Source: Akebia trifoliata
Lineage: Eukaryota; Streptophyta; Magnoliopsida; Ranunculales; Lardizabalaceae
Assembly (NCBI GenBank): GCA_017979445.1
Contig: CM030711.1
Span: 17,624,922 to 17,688,921 of the forward strand
Direction of reading: 5' to 3'
DNA: 64,000 bases
The first letter of the stretch is position 1; each line of letters begins with the position of its first letter. Both the position numbers and the translations under genes were made by a program. This document shows, in pieces, positions 24,148-35,106 of this stretch. Below the pieces are notes generated by a model. It was not told where the DNA came from and searched no databases. It saw nothing but the letters and a program-made list of their open reading frames with translations.

Positions 24148-25654
24148 CTATTGGGGATCAAACTTGAAAAATCCCAAGTATGGGAGCATTGCCAAGATGG
24201 CCTAGTTATTTTTATTATTCAATTCGATTTATTTTATTTATTTTTTCTATTTAGTTATTTTTGTGACTTGATTGTAGATGATTTTGGGTATTGCATTTTT
24301 TTTTCCAATTAAGGATCACTTTTTGATGACCCCTAAATTATGAAAGATTCAAATTGACATATGAAAATGATGGAATGATTAAGATTGGGACAGTAATAAA
24401 ACGTTACGGGAGCCTTTAATAAAACGTAGATCTCATCGAGTAGATTAATTTAGAATCTAAGTTCACTCAATTTCGTTATCGGAAGCGTTAGATATCATCG
24501 ATACAAGTTCAATCTATAAATCTGGAATTGTTTTTGAATGAAGGTTGGGACAGCAATGTTAAAACGTTTTTACAGAATATTCTAGTGAGAACTAAGTCTA
24601 GGCATCTCTTAATAAAATGTAGATCTCATCGAGTAGATTAATTTAGAACCTGAGTTCACTCGATTTCGTTATCGGAAGCCTTAGATATCATCGATGCAAG
24701 TTCAGATTGTATTTTCCTAATTCACAGAAAATCCGAATTTATCTAATGTTAGCACAATTAATGTTCCTAAGAGTGAGCTCATCTCAACCATTGTCATTCT
24801 ATCAGCAATGTAACATCTATTTAAGTGGGCCCTTTCTCAGCATTGTGCGCTACCTCTCAACTGGAGATCAAACTGGCTATTTTTGACTTTAAAGAAGTGA
24901 GTTGAGGTTTTAGATTATCACCTATACGGTATATCAAACCAAGTCACCACGTATCGAGAGGTATATAGGTGTATTTGGGCAAGGGTGGCAAGATAAAATG
25001 CATTGCACGTAGTAAACCTAGAGTCTAGAAGCCTTCCTATAGGTCACGACCAGAACTGACTATGGGTGTTCCCGAGTTGCTCCATTTAATCTAACCAAAA
25101 GGTAAGTGGGCTGACCGATCCATACCGTTCAAATTAAACCCGCAATATTGGTCCGACCCAATGAGTAAAATGCACCAATCAATTTGAACCAATTAAACCA
25201 GTTGGCCCAATTAGCAAATGGATCTAACCGAACAACATCAAACCGGTTGGACCAATTTATTTTTTAGGTTTAAAGATTCAACCTAACTCATACCGAAGAG
25301 ATGCAATCAGGAGGTCAAACTAACTAGTCTGACCCAAGGTTCAACCCAAACCAGGGGTAGACCCGTAATTAACTTCTTTCACCCTTGTGGTCTTTATAGA
25401 CTTATAATGCTTTTGGACTTAATGTTTACAACCGGACTTGGGCTAAATCATGTCAAATTTCTTTTTATCATGTGGTTAAGAATCCAACCTTCCAAGTCAA
25501 TAGTTGATCCTGATTTACTTCTAATTAGGTAATAATTGCTCATCGGCGTTCTAAACCAACCGTGCCACTTTGGGTCCGTGAAAAGAGTCGTCTCACCAGA
25601 GTACCTTTGTCAAGCCCAAGTAGTCAACACTCTCCACAAGAAGAAACAAGTACA
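24148..25654 (+). other. Element C 5' leader
   Basis: Non-coding leader of 1.5 kb. It carries the 192-bp repeats (24366-24720). It lacks about 761 bp that D keeps (D 60513-61273); the join is at TATT, 24818-24821. It keeps 341 bp (25247-25587) that D lacks. A splice-donor-like AAAAGGTAAGTG lies near 25097. No ORF1 is present. Confidence 0.75.
24366..24720 (+). repeat. About 192-bp leader repeat, two copies (C)
   Basis: Two units with TAGATCTCATCGAGTAGATT near 24427 and 24620, each followed by the TTCGTTATCGGAAGC segment. Same repeat as in B (three) and D (three to four). Confidence 0.85.
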
Positions 25655-27115
25655 ATGGATGAAGCAACACTCCGTCAGATTTTGGACTCCTTTCAAGTGT
25701 AGATTATTGCTTCTGTCCAGACACAAATTGAGGCCCTAAAGACTGAAAAGAAAAAAGATAAAGTTGTAGAACCTCAGGCCGTGTTTGATCTGGTTGAAGA
25801 TTTTGAAGATGATCAAGTGTCCTTTGACCCTGTATTAACTCATCGAATAACTCAGGTAGAAACTGCATTGAAGAATATCAAGGATCCTGACGATCTCGCC
25901 CTTGGATTAGGGGCAATGACATTATTTCCTACAATCCGTCTGCCAGAAAAGTTCACAATGCCAGATGTGGATAAATTTGATGGGACTGGATGCCCTAGGA
26001 CTCACTTGAAAATATATGTCGGCATCATGCAGTCTCAGGGTCTGAGTGAAGAACAGATGGCCCAACTTTTTCAGAAAACCCTTACAGGTCCTGCCTTACG
26101 CTGGTTAATGTCACTAGACTCGTCTTGAGTAAGAACATGGCATGAATTGATGAAAGAGTTCATTGGTCGATACTCCTTTAACACGGACATTGAACTCACA
26201 AGAAGAGATCTAGAAATAACTAAGCAGAAGCCTGGGGAAACCTTCACAGAATTCATTGCTCGATGGAGAGCTAAAGCCGCTCAGTTATGGGGCCGACCTC
26301 AAGAAAAAGAGCAAGTTAAGATCATCCTCAGGAATCTTACTCCCAATTATACCAAGTACTTGATGCCTCAATACTTGCCTACATTTCAATCTCTTCTTGA
26401 AGTCGGAAACCAAGTCGATGATGCCTACTCTTCGGGACTTTTTGGCAACTTGTCTGAGTCAAAACCCAAACACTTCAAACCCAGTACAAATTCCTTGCAA
26501 GTGGCCCATACCTCTTTTGCCCTAGCTCCTCAAGCCACTCAATCCTCACAAGCCAAGCCTAGGAGACAATTCTCTAATCTCGGGATGTCCCTTATTGTTG
26601 CCTACCAAAAACTAATGAAAAGGGGACTGTTGACACCGTTACAACCCAAGCCGTTGCCTAACCCTCTCCCTCCAAACTTGGACAATGGGCAATTCTGTGA
26701 ATTCCATCAAATGCCCGGTCATGTTCTGGATAGGTGCATTACCCTCCACCATGCTATCCAAGACCTTATCGAACAAGGGAAAGTTACCATACCTGCTCCT
26801 ACCGCGCCTAATGTCAAAACTAACCCTTTGCCTACTTTTCAAAATCAACCCCCTCCTACTCTGAATCTAATATCCATGTCCAAACCTGAATCAGTTGACC
26901 CAGCTTCTTTTATCCGCTTGATTGGTCTTGATAGTGCATCTTTATCATGCCAGAATGGGTTCATTTGCCCTGAGACAATGACAGAACTGAAAAGAAAGGA
27001 CAATATGAAAGTAATGGGTTATTTAGTGTCAAACAAACTTGAATCAGAACATGAAGGTATGGCAAAAGCGGAGGAGCCTGAATCATCCCTCATGAAGATA
27101 TCCAAAGTGGCATAG
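25655..27115 (+). pseudogene. Element C gag (two in-frame stops)
   Basis: Gag polyprotein in one frame of about 486 codons from the ATG at 25655, but stopped at codon 16 (TAG, 25700-25702) and by TGA at 26126-26128, where D has CGA. The rest is open. It shows the Retrotrans_gag domain (LTGPALRWLMSLD; ETFTEFIARWRAKAAQLW), a Pro-rich stretch, and a knuckle-like CEFHQMPGHVLDRC (C-X2-H-X4-H-X4-C). The N-terminal part (MDEATLRQILDSF) lines up with the MASESELTEIRKIL start of B, so the ATG choice is supported. It is well diverged from the B/E/F gags. D shares the codon-16 TAG, so the stop predates their separation. Confidence 0.9.
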
Positions 27116-27440
27116 ACCCTAGCACTGTGTCCTTCCATTCAGAATCATATCCCTATTTTCAATTTTTTTTCCTTAAGTGTCAGTTGCGTCAGTCTTTAAA
27201 TTCAGTCGGTCAGTTCCATTATGTTAAGATTTATTTTTTAGTCAAGTTGGTAGGTCTATGTCTTTTTATTCCAATAAAGTAAAGAAGCTTTTGATTATCA
27301 TGCGTGCAATAATAATGTGAACATAAAATCTAACATGAAGAATGACTCAGAGCTCACTAATTGAACTTGATAAATATTGGAATAAGAGAGTACACTCAAG
27401 AAGTGCATATTGGTACTACATTATCCTCAAAAGAACATGA
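27116..27440 (+). other. Element C sequence downstream of gag
   Basis: About 325 bp of A/T-rich sequence with no open frame, nearly identical in D (63226-63560). It stands where protease should be; I see no DNG motif. Confidence 0.6.
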
Positions 27441-27885
27441 GAAAATGATGAATTCATTTAAGAAATTCAACAGTGTTTTCGCATGATCTCATGAGGATAT
27501 GGTAAATGCGAACACTATTTTACCTTTCGGATTGCACCAAAATGGATCAGAACTTACTGTCAAGAGGAACATCAAAGCCAAAGATCATCAGGAATGATGT
27601 AATTGAAACCGTCGACAAAGATGCCAAGATTTGCAAGAAGGAATCCCTCATAAAGGATAAAGGATTTTCTCGGAGTTATAGAAAAAGTGAACAGTCGAAT
27701 GTGAAAAACTTAATCATATTTTACAAAAGAAGATTGAAAGCAGTTCATTCTCAAAAGAAGATTGAAAGCGATTTATTCTCAAAAGAAGATCTCGCTCGAC
27801 AAAGTAATCAAGACATTGAGTTCCCAGAACCTTGACCAGATCAAGTAACTTTCACTAAAGGAGGCCTTCTTTGGCCAAACTATTC
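27441..27885 (+). pseudogene. Element C pol remnant: RT N-terminus joined to integrase C-terminus
   Basis: Plus-strand remnant. Near 27455-27510 the translation resembles the KFKDVF-W-S-DM segment before RT in F (here with an in-frame stop). Near 27805-27880 it resembles the end of integrase: IEFPEP, a stop, PDQ, compared with IELPEPTNLDQ in E, followed by the GGCCTCCTT..GGCCAA sequence that in E marks the end of pol. A 109-codon ORF (27506-27835) spans the middle part and matches no domain I know. About 3 kb of RT, RNase H, aRH and integrase core is missing. The break differs from that in A and B. Confidence 0.7.
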
Positions 27886-28344
27886 TCTTATCTTGCCAAG
27901 AAAGAAAAATGACCCTCTTTAGCCCCTTGCAGCATCTAAAACAATTCAATAGTCTTTCTCTTTCTAAACCATACCAACTAACCTTGGGAGGGAAATCTTG
28001 TATGAATTACGTTTTGACGTGATCCCAAAAAGAAAAAAAAATGATGATTTGGGGTACGTAGGCAACCTGAGAAGTTACTAGGGGCATTGAAAAAAAAAAG
28101 AATAAAAAAAATGATAACAAAAATGCCTAACTAGGGGCATTAGAAAGAAAGAGACTTAAGAGAGTTGTCTAAAAAAGAGAATGTCATACTAGGGGCATTT
28201 TGGGAAGTTGAGCCTTATACATTTTCTTTCTAAACCATGTCCTAAGCCTACCTACTAAGTCCTCCTGAATGTTAATTGATTTGGTTAAGGTCCAGAGAAC
28301 CAAAGGTTGTCAAGTTGAGTATCCAAGATCATCAAAAACAAAGA

Positions 28345-28545
28345 AGTCCGCTAAGTTGAAAATCTGAAAGGACGACTTAGGTAAAAGTTAGGGCATAACA
28401 AAAAAAAAAAAACAAGACTGCTAGGTTGAAAACCTGAAAAGGCGATCTAGGCAAAAATCAAGGCATCTTCAAAAAAAGAAAAACAAAGCCCGGTAGACTG
28501 AAAACCTGAAGAGGCGATCTAGGCAAAAATTAGGGCATCATCAAA
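28345..28545 (+). repeat. About 60-bp repeat, three to four copies, element C 3' region
   Basis: Units with AGGTTGAAAACCTGAAAAGG and CGATCTAGGCAAAAAT, the reverse complement of the blocks in A, B and E, as expected for C's orientation. Confidence 0.8.
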
Positions 28546-29149
28546 TCGAAAAAAAGATCCCACCAAGAAAGAAAATTCAGAATAAAAGCTTACACAGAAG
28601 TTGGAGAATGTAGAAAATTGTTCAAGACAATGTTGAAGTTGAAGAAACTCATAAGCCTTTCTTTTGAACATTGTAAGATCTTTAGTAGCGTCTGCTAATG
28701 GGAAATGTAGATTCATTGACCACTTTAAAGAGGAAGATCTTATATTTCAATATTTATCAAAGCCCAGCTCAAGCATTTTTCAAAAAGAAATTTGAAAGAG
28801 AATGATCATTTTCTTATTGCACATATGATAATCTCAAGAGTCTTGAATTTAAAGGAATGTCAATTCTTTTGTCTTTCATTTATTGGAGTCCGTAGTCCCT
28901 TTTCCATACTTTTCAAATGTAATCCAACCCATCAGTTTCACAGTCAAGTTTCAGATGTAAGTCAACCTTGAAACTAGGGGCATTTTTGAGACTAACTTCG
29001 ATTCTGAAACTTGCATTCTTGATCCCATGATCAAAAGGAAAAATCTTATTCAAAAGCTAAAAAGTCCGGCGAAACCCAATCATAATTATGAATCCAGATG
29101 CATGATAATCCAATAAAAGGTCAATTTCTTAATCGTTGAGTTCGATAAT

Positions 29150-29720
29150 ACTGAATCTTTAATTGATCCAAGCCCGAGAAGCGTGGCTCCATTGAGTTCG
29201 AGTCCGAGAAACAAGACTCCAGCTCCTTTGAATCATAAAATGAGTTAATAGGATTGTTTAAGTTCCTTCGAACCCAAGCCCGAGAAATGTGGCTCCAGCA
29301 AGTTCGAGTCCAAGAAACGAGACTCTAACCGTTTTTGAATCATAAAATGAGTTAACAGGATTGTTTAAGTTCCTGCAAACCTTAGCCCAAAAAACGTGGC
29401 TCCAGCAAGTTCGAGTCTGACAAGCGAGACTCCAACTGTGAATTAACAGAATTTTTTAAGTTCCTATAAACCTTAGCCAGAGTCTGAGAAAAGAGACCCC
29501 AGCTTTGTTTGAATCATAGAATGAATTAACAGGATTGTTTAAGTTCCTGTAAACATCAGTTCCAGTCCGAAAAATGAGACTCCAACCATTTGAAATAGGA
29601 TTGTTTAAGTTCCTATAAACCTCAGTTCAAGTCTGAGAAACGAGACTTCAATTTTTAACAGGTTTTTTAAGTTCCTATCAACCTTAACGCGAGTCCGATA
29701 AACGAGACTCAAACTTTTTC
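29150..29720 (+). repeat. Tandem repeat in C 3' region (about 60-115 bp units)
   Basis: Five to six degrading units with GAGTCCGAGAAACGAGACTC, a TTTGAATCATAAAATGAGTT segment and AGGATTGTTTAAGTTCCT. The first units are about 115 bp and later ones become shorter (down to 60-70 bp) by losing internal parts. Position matches the arrays of A, B and E, sequence does not. Confidence 0.85.
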
Positions 29721-30195
29721 TTACTCTAAAAAAAAAAAAGAATTTTGATAGCATTTAATGAAGTTCCTACATCACCTGATTCTGATTGTGTTATGATTAT
29801 CTCATTTTTTCAAACTTGTCATAATTCAAATATCGTATGATTGATTTCATTGCATATATACCTTCCAGTTTGAATCATCATTGTCGGCGAGAGAAGATCT
29901 CCAGGACCTGACATTTGTTGTTATCGAGGAGGGATTAATCTCAATGATCCGATAGATTATTTCGTGAGCATCACACCATTGCACACACGTGCATGTTAGC
30001 ATAAGTCAAGGAGAATTTTTCAAAATTCGAGGATTTGACATTTTTAGTCCAGGGAGAACTTACCTTCAAGGATCTGGACACCCTGACGAACCACCAAATC
30101 AGGCTGCAAAAATGAACTGTCGCTAGTTTTGGCATTCGGATATCGCACTATCTACCGAAATAGATTTGCTATATAGTTTGCTTCAACCCTCTGCC

Positions 30196-30208
30196 AAAGA
30201 GGGGCATC
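30196..30208 (+). promoter_or_regulatory. Polypurine tract of element C
   Basis: AAAGAGGGGCATC directly before the 3' LTR. Confidence 0.85.
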
Positions 30209-31774
30209 TGTAGACACCCCATTTTTGTACTCTCCTGATTAATCAACTCGTCAACCCGATCGCAACGGTTCCCAATGATGGATGTTTATTCCAATGCTTT
30301 ATTTTGTTACCAGATATGTGTCAGAAATCCGGATGAGGTATCTCGAACTGACAAAACTTAGAAACCACGCTACGCTAGGAAAATACGACCCCAGGAACAT
30401 AGAAATCATAATCTTGCAGACCAAAAAGAAGCTTTACGATAAAAATCACTAAAAATGACCAAATTACCAAAATACCCCTAACATCAAAACAACCCTAGAG
30501 TCTACATTACGCTTAGGAAAACTCATTCAAACACATAAAACAACAAACAAATCGAAACCAAATAAATCATTTCGCTAATTTTCATCAGAATTTGATAAAA
30601 TTACGAAAATACCCCTATAAAATTCACGACCATTTCACAAAATTTTTTCATAAATGACAAAAACCAACATTCCCATTGAATCCTTATGAAAATTGATTCC
30701 AAAACATCCTGGACCATTGAAAAACGACTTAACACATAAAAAATCCTCTCCGAGGGCAAAACGGTAATTTTACAACTTTAATAATTAAAAATTTAAAATT
30801 AATAAATAAATCATTAAATAACGTAAATTGAAACATTAAAGTCAATCAAGTACTAAAAGTCAAGATATTTAAAGCCAACCAAGAAAGACTAAAGTCAAGA
30901 TATTAAAAGCCAACCAAGAAAGACTAAAGTCAAAATATTAAAGTCAAAATCCTAAATGAAAACCCTAATCTAAACTAATCAAGTCAATCGCATGAGACTA
31001 AAGTCAAAACCCTAATCTAAACTAATCAAGTCAATCTCATAAGACTAAATGTCAAAACCCTAAATTAAAACCCTAAAGATTAAGTCCATCTCATGAGACC
31101 AAAGTCTAAACCCTAATTGAAACCCTAAAAGAAATCTTAATCAAACCCTAATTCTCCTAAAAAAATTTATAAATAGGAGCCTCCACACCCTATTTTCGTA
31201 TCAAAGAAAAAACCCTAGAAAAAGTAGGTGAAGAAGCCTCCACAATCTCTCCAAAACCCTAATTTTGGAGCCCCAACTCCTTACCTAACACCCCTACTTC
31301 GATTTTAGCCTAAAAAATACCTAGAAACCTTTTAAAAACACCCTAAAAATCCATAATAAATTCAAAGCATCCAGATCCAAGAAGGAGATACCTTGCCTCG
31401 GAGATCAGAAATCAGATTTGGAGACAGAACAAAGCAAGGAGTACGGTACAAGGAGCAGTTTCACCAGATCTAAGGGAATATAACCTTTGCGTATCGAAGG
31501 TAACATTTTTCTATTTTTTTATCTAGGTTTTGGTCATTAGCAATGTAGTCTTACTTGGGATAAGTAGAGACCGGCATTGGCCGGGCGGGGTTGGTGCCTA
31601 ACACCTTCCAACCCCGTAACATGATCCCCGGATTCAGATTTTCTGTAGTAGATTAGTTTTTTTTATCCATTTTAGAGTCAGTTTGGTTCCTAGACCATAA
31701 TAACTAGGTGGCGACTCCCAAACCTTAAGGGTCAAAAGCGGATCCGTGTACCCCGTGGATCTATGGCGCTTTCA
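30209..31774 (+). repeat. Element C 3' LTR
   Basis: 1,566 bp, TGTAGACACCCC to GGCGCTTTCA. TATA box 31168-31175. It differs from the 5' copy by about five substitutions in the first 125 bp and by small indels elsewhere. Confidence 0.95.
31168..31175 (+). promoter_or_regulatory. TATA box in C 3' LTR
   Basis: TATAAATA at the conserved position; it could only drive outward transcription. Confidence 0.55.
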
Positions 31775-31779
31775 GTAGC

Positions 31780-31939
31780 GTGGTTTCTACAGTTTTGTCA
31801 GTCGAGATACCTCATCCGGATTTCTAAAATATTTCTGGTAACAAAATAAAGCAATGGAAATAACATCCATCATTGGGAATCATTGCGATCGGGTTGACGA
31901 GTTGATTAATCAGGTGGATGCAAGAATGGGGTGTCTATA
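31780..31939 (-). repeat. Element A 5' LTR, second part
   Basis: The remaining 160 bp of A's right LTR after element C, ending GTGTCTATA (mutated from GTGTCTACA). GTAGC at 31775-31779 is C's target-site duplication. Confidence 0.88.
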
Positions 31940-32600
31940 ACTTTTTGCATAAAGGATGAATTGAGATGCTAATCTTAGTAGGATTTGTCGTTCCTTCCTC
32001 GATGCTTCTTTTGGGAATTCTTCTTTTTCCAACACCTTTTTAATGTTTGTGTGCCACGACTTTTCATCAGGTAGTCGAGTAGCAATATTGATCTGATAGC
32101 AATATACAGGTTTGTCTTTGACTTCAACAGTGATCGGCCTCAATTCCATGCGAGAGGACAAATGGATCATTAAAGATAGAATGGCTAACGAGTTAGCAAA
32201 TCTATTATCTTCCCTTAACACGTGTTGGAACAAGATAGCTTTAAACTTACTCATTAAGTTTAACAAATACTCATGATAAGGCTTCAACTTTTTATCCCTA
32301 GTCTTCCATTCTTGCAATAACTGATGTATGACCAAGGCTGAATCCCCAAAAACTTCAATTTCTGTAATGCCCAGGTTCAAAGCAGCTTCGAGTCCCGCGA
32401 TGCATACCTCATATTCAGCTGTGTTATTGGTGCTAGAAAAGGCTAATTTAATAGCAATAGAAATGTCGCATCCTTCCGGAGAAAATAGGACTGCTTCTAT
32501 TCCATACCCATTCTGATTGGTGACTCCATCAAAGTACAACTACAATGTTTGGTTCTACGGTTCTCCTTCAACATACAAGATATTCTAATCTGAAAATTGA
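31940..32600 (-). pseudogene. Element F archaeal-type RNase H (aRH)
   Basis: The extra RNase H domain that marks the Tat lineage, between RNase H and integrase. An open frame runs from about 32539 down to A's insertion at 31940 and by chance a little into A's LTR. It shows YFDG (first Asp), NNTAEYE (Glu), FGDSALV (second Asp) and REDNRFANSLA, where the last acidic site is Asn (position 116) instead of the Asp seen in E (ADSL). The sequence is otherwise well kept. The insertion of A cuts the downstream linker, so this ORF is not joined to integrase. Confidence 0.85.
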
Positions 32601-32777
32601 TCAACAGGACTTATTCTTTCTACTACTGGGTGATCGACCAAGTATTCTACCACAGTTCTCCCCTTGATAGATTTCTATGTACCATGCGTGATGTCGAACT
32701 CTGATAACAACAACAACCATCGTGCGGTTCTCCCTGTCAGTGTCGATTTCTCGAAAAGATACTTAAGAGGATCCATC
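32601..32777 (-). pseudogene. Element F RNase H, C-terminal part
   Basis: Minus-strand remnant of the Ty3-type RNase H C-terminus and the spacer to aRH. It matches E 38400-38580 (the TLTGRTARWLLLLSEFDIT segment). Element E cuts it at 32778, with CCATC (32773-32777) as target duplication; it continues at 50031. Confidence 0.82.
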
Positions 32778-34499
32778 TGAAAGTGCCCTCGATCCGCGGG
32801 GTGCGCAGATCCGCTTTTGACCCTTAAGGTTTGGGAGTCGCCACCTAGTTATTTTTGTCTAGGAACGAAACTGACTCTACAATGGATAAAAAAGAACTAA
32901 TCTACTACAGAAATCTGAATTCGGGAATCATGTTACGGGGTTGGAAGGTGTTAGGCACCAACCCCGCCCGGCCAATGCCGGTCTCTACTTATCCCAAATA
33001 AATCTACATCGCTAATGACAAACCTAGATTAAAAAATAATGAAAAATCTTACGTTCGATCTGCAAAAGTGCTATTCCCTCAGATCTAGTGAAAACGGCTC
33101 CTTGTACCGTATTCCTTACTTCATTCTATCTTTGGATCTGAGTCCTGATCTCCGAGGTAAGGTATCTCCTTCTTGGATCTGGGTGCTTCGAATTTGTTGT
33201 GGATTTTTGGGATATTTTTGAGAGGTTTTTAGGTATTTTTTAGGCTAAAATCAGAGTAGGGGTGTTAGGTAAGGAGTTGAGGCTCCAAAATTAGGGTTTT
33301 GGAGAGATTGTGGAGGCTTCTTCACTTACTTCTCCTAGGGTTTTTTCTTTGATACAAAAATAGGGTGTGGAGGCTCTTATTTATAAAGTTTTTAGAAGCA
33401 TTAGGGTTTGATTAGGGTTTCTTTTAGGGTTTCAATTAGGGTTTTGACTTAGTCTTTAGGGCTTTAGGGTTTTGACTTTAGTCTTATAAGATTGACTTGA
33501 TTAGTTTAGATTAGGGTTTTGATTTAGGGTTTTGACCTTAGTCTTATGAGATTGACTTGATTAGTTTAGATATGGGTTTTGATTTAGGGTTTTGACCTTA
33601 GTCTTATGAGATTGACTTTAATACTTGACTCTAGTCTTACTTAATTGACTTTAATTTTGACTTTAGCCTTATTTGATTGACTTTAATATCTTGACTTTAG
33701 TCTTGCTTGATTGACTTTAAATTTTTGCAGAACCCCCCTCTATTATATCTTTGATTCTTTGGACCCCCAAATGGAGAGGTCCTTAAAGAAATATCTTGCG
33801 AATCATCAACAATTTTTGTTGAAAGCCTGATTGATCAATTTTTTGGTTTAAATTTTATAATTAATTTTATTAATTTTTCACTTTACATTATTTAATGATT
33901 TATTTATTAATTTCGAAGTTTTTAATTATTAAAATTGTGAAATTACCGTTTTGCCCTCGGAGAGGATTTTTTTGTTTTAAGTCGTTTTTTAATGTTCCAG
34001 GATGTTTTGAAATCAGTTTCTCGTAAGGAATTCAATGAAAAAGTTGATTTTTATCATTTATGAAATTTTTTGTGTGAAATGATCGTGGATTTTATGAGGG
34101 GTATTTTCGTAATTTTATCGAATTTTGTGAAAATTGGTGAAATTATTTATTTGATTTCGATTTGTTGTTTTATGTGTTTGAATGAGTTTTCCTAAGCATA
34201 ATGTAGGCTCTAAGATTGTTTTGATGTTAGGGGTATTTTGGTAATTTGGTCATTTTTAGTTATTTTTATCGTGAAGCTTCTTTTTGGTTTGCAAGATGAT
34301 TATTTCTATGTTTCTGGGGTCGTATTTACCTAGCGTAGCGTGGTTTCTAAGTTTTGTCAGTTCGAGATACCTCATCCGGATTTTTGAAACATATCTGGTA
34401 ACAAAATGAAGCATTGGAATAAACATCCATCATTGGGAACCTTTGCGATCGGGTTGACGAGTTGATTAATCAGGAGAGTGCAAGAATGGGGTGTCTACA
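32778..34499 (-). repeat. Element E 3' LTR
   Basis: 1,722 bp from TGAAAGTGCC to GTGTCTACA. TATA box 33378-33385. U5 decamer GGAGTCGCCA at 32834-32843. U3 contains TTAGGGTTT repeats (33400-33600) and TTGACT motifs, as in C and D. Confidence 0.95.
33378..33385 (-). promoter_or_regulatory. TATA box in E 3' LTR
   Basis: TATAAATA on the minus strand. Confidence 0.58.
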
Positions 34500-34513
34500 G
34501 ATGCCCCTATTTG
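34500..34513 (-). promoter_or_regulatory. Polypurine tract of element E
   Basis: CAAATAGGGGCATC on the minus strand, next to the 3' LTR; the AAAGAGGGG of other copies is AAATAGGGG here. Confidence 0.75.
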
Positions 34514-34863
34514 GCAGAGGGTTGAAGCAAACTAGATAGCAAATCTATTTCGGTAGATAGTACGATATCCGAATGCCAAAGCTAGTGACAGTTCATTTTG
34601 CAGCCTGATTTAGCAATTCGTCTGGGCGTTCGGATCCTTGAGCGTAAACTCTCCCCGAACTAAAAGGTTGTCAGGTCCTTGAGCGCGAGCTCTCACTGGC
34701 AACGTCAGATCCTTGAATTTTTAAAAAATTCTCCTTGACTGATGTAACAACTGTGCAAGTGTGTGGACTAAAAAATCTGAGGTAAATTTGAGTAAAATCT
34801 AAGCGCAAAGTGAATATAAATTAGACATAAACTGAGCATAGACTGAGCATAATTGAGCATAAA

Positions 34864-35106
34864 TTGATCATAATTCCGAGTAAACCCTTGTCGGTAACTG
34901 AGCAAAATCCAAGATAACCCCTTGGTGGAAACTGAGCAAAATCTAAGATAACCCTTGGCGGGAACTGAGCAAAATCCAAGATAACCCTTGACGGCAACTG
35001 AGCAAAATCCAAGATAACCATTGGCGGCAACTGAGCAAAATCCAAGATAACCCTTGGCGGCAACTGAGCAAAATCCAAGTTAACCCTTGGCGGCAACTAA
35101 GCAAAA
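34864..35106 (-). repeat. 33-bp tandem repeat in E 3' region (about 7 copies)
   Basis: About seven units of 33 bp with AACTGAGCAAAATCCAAGAT and AACCCTTGGCGGC. It is related to A's 34-bp unit (CTGAGCA..AT.CC.AGA.AACCCT.GGCGG) but one base shorter. Because 33 is a multiple of three, translation gives an 11-residue peptide repeat; I regard that as a by-product. Confidence 0.92.

Larger units (their letters stand above)
27886..30195 (+). other. Element C 3' untranslated region
   Basis: 2.3 kb non-coding. It contains, in order, a conserved stretch (GGGGTACGTAGGCAACCTGA, near 28052) shared with A, B and E, the 60-bp block (28345-28545), a unique stretch (28560-29100), the tandem array (29150-29720) and the segment next to the polypurine tract conserved in all copies. 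I see no gene. Confidence 0.7.
22546..31774 (+). mobile_element. Element C: Ogre-like LTR retrotransposon, divergent gag, pol deleted
   Basis: A 9,229-bp complete element on the plus strand inside A's 5' LTR, with a perfect 5-bp target-site duplication GTAGC (22541-22545 and 31775-31779). LTRs are 22546-24128 and 30209-31774, the primer-binding site is 24130-24147 and the polypurine tract 30196-30208. It holds a gag with two in-frame stops and short pol remnants only. Its LTRs resemble E's, but its gag is clearly different from E's, F's and B's. Element D (58009 onward) is a close relative. Confidence 0.96.
106..31939 (-). mobile_element. Element A: Ogre-like LTR retrotransposon, pol- and gag-deleted, interrupted by B and C
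   Basis: A complete but non-autonomous Ty3/gypsy (Tat/Ogre-like) element on the minus strand. Its left (3') LTR is 106-1814. Its right (5') LTR starts at 21004 and is split by element C. The tRNA-Arg primer-binding site is 20985-21002. Flanks are ACTTC (101-105) and ACTTT (31940-31944), a 5-bp target-site duplication with one change. Without the nested B (11.4 kb) and C (9.2 kb) A is about 11.2 kb. It has no readable gag, protease, RT, RNase H or ORF1; only remnants of integrase, RT N-terminus and gag N-terminus remain (4325-5800). The two LTRs differ more by eye than those of B, which fits A being the older host of B. Confidence 0.9.

Noticed and set aside
27506..27835. 109-codon ORF in C as a new gene
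   Set aside because: It overlaps a degenerate join of pol remnants, and the matching stretch in D has an extra base (63681 area) that breaks the frame.
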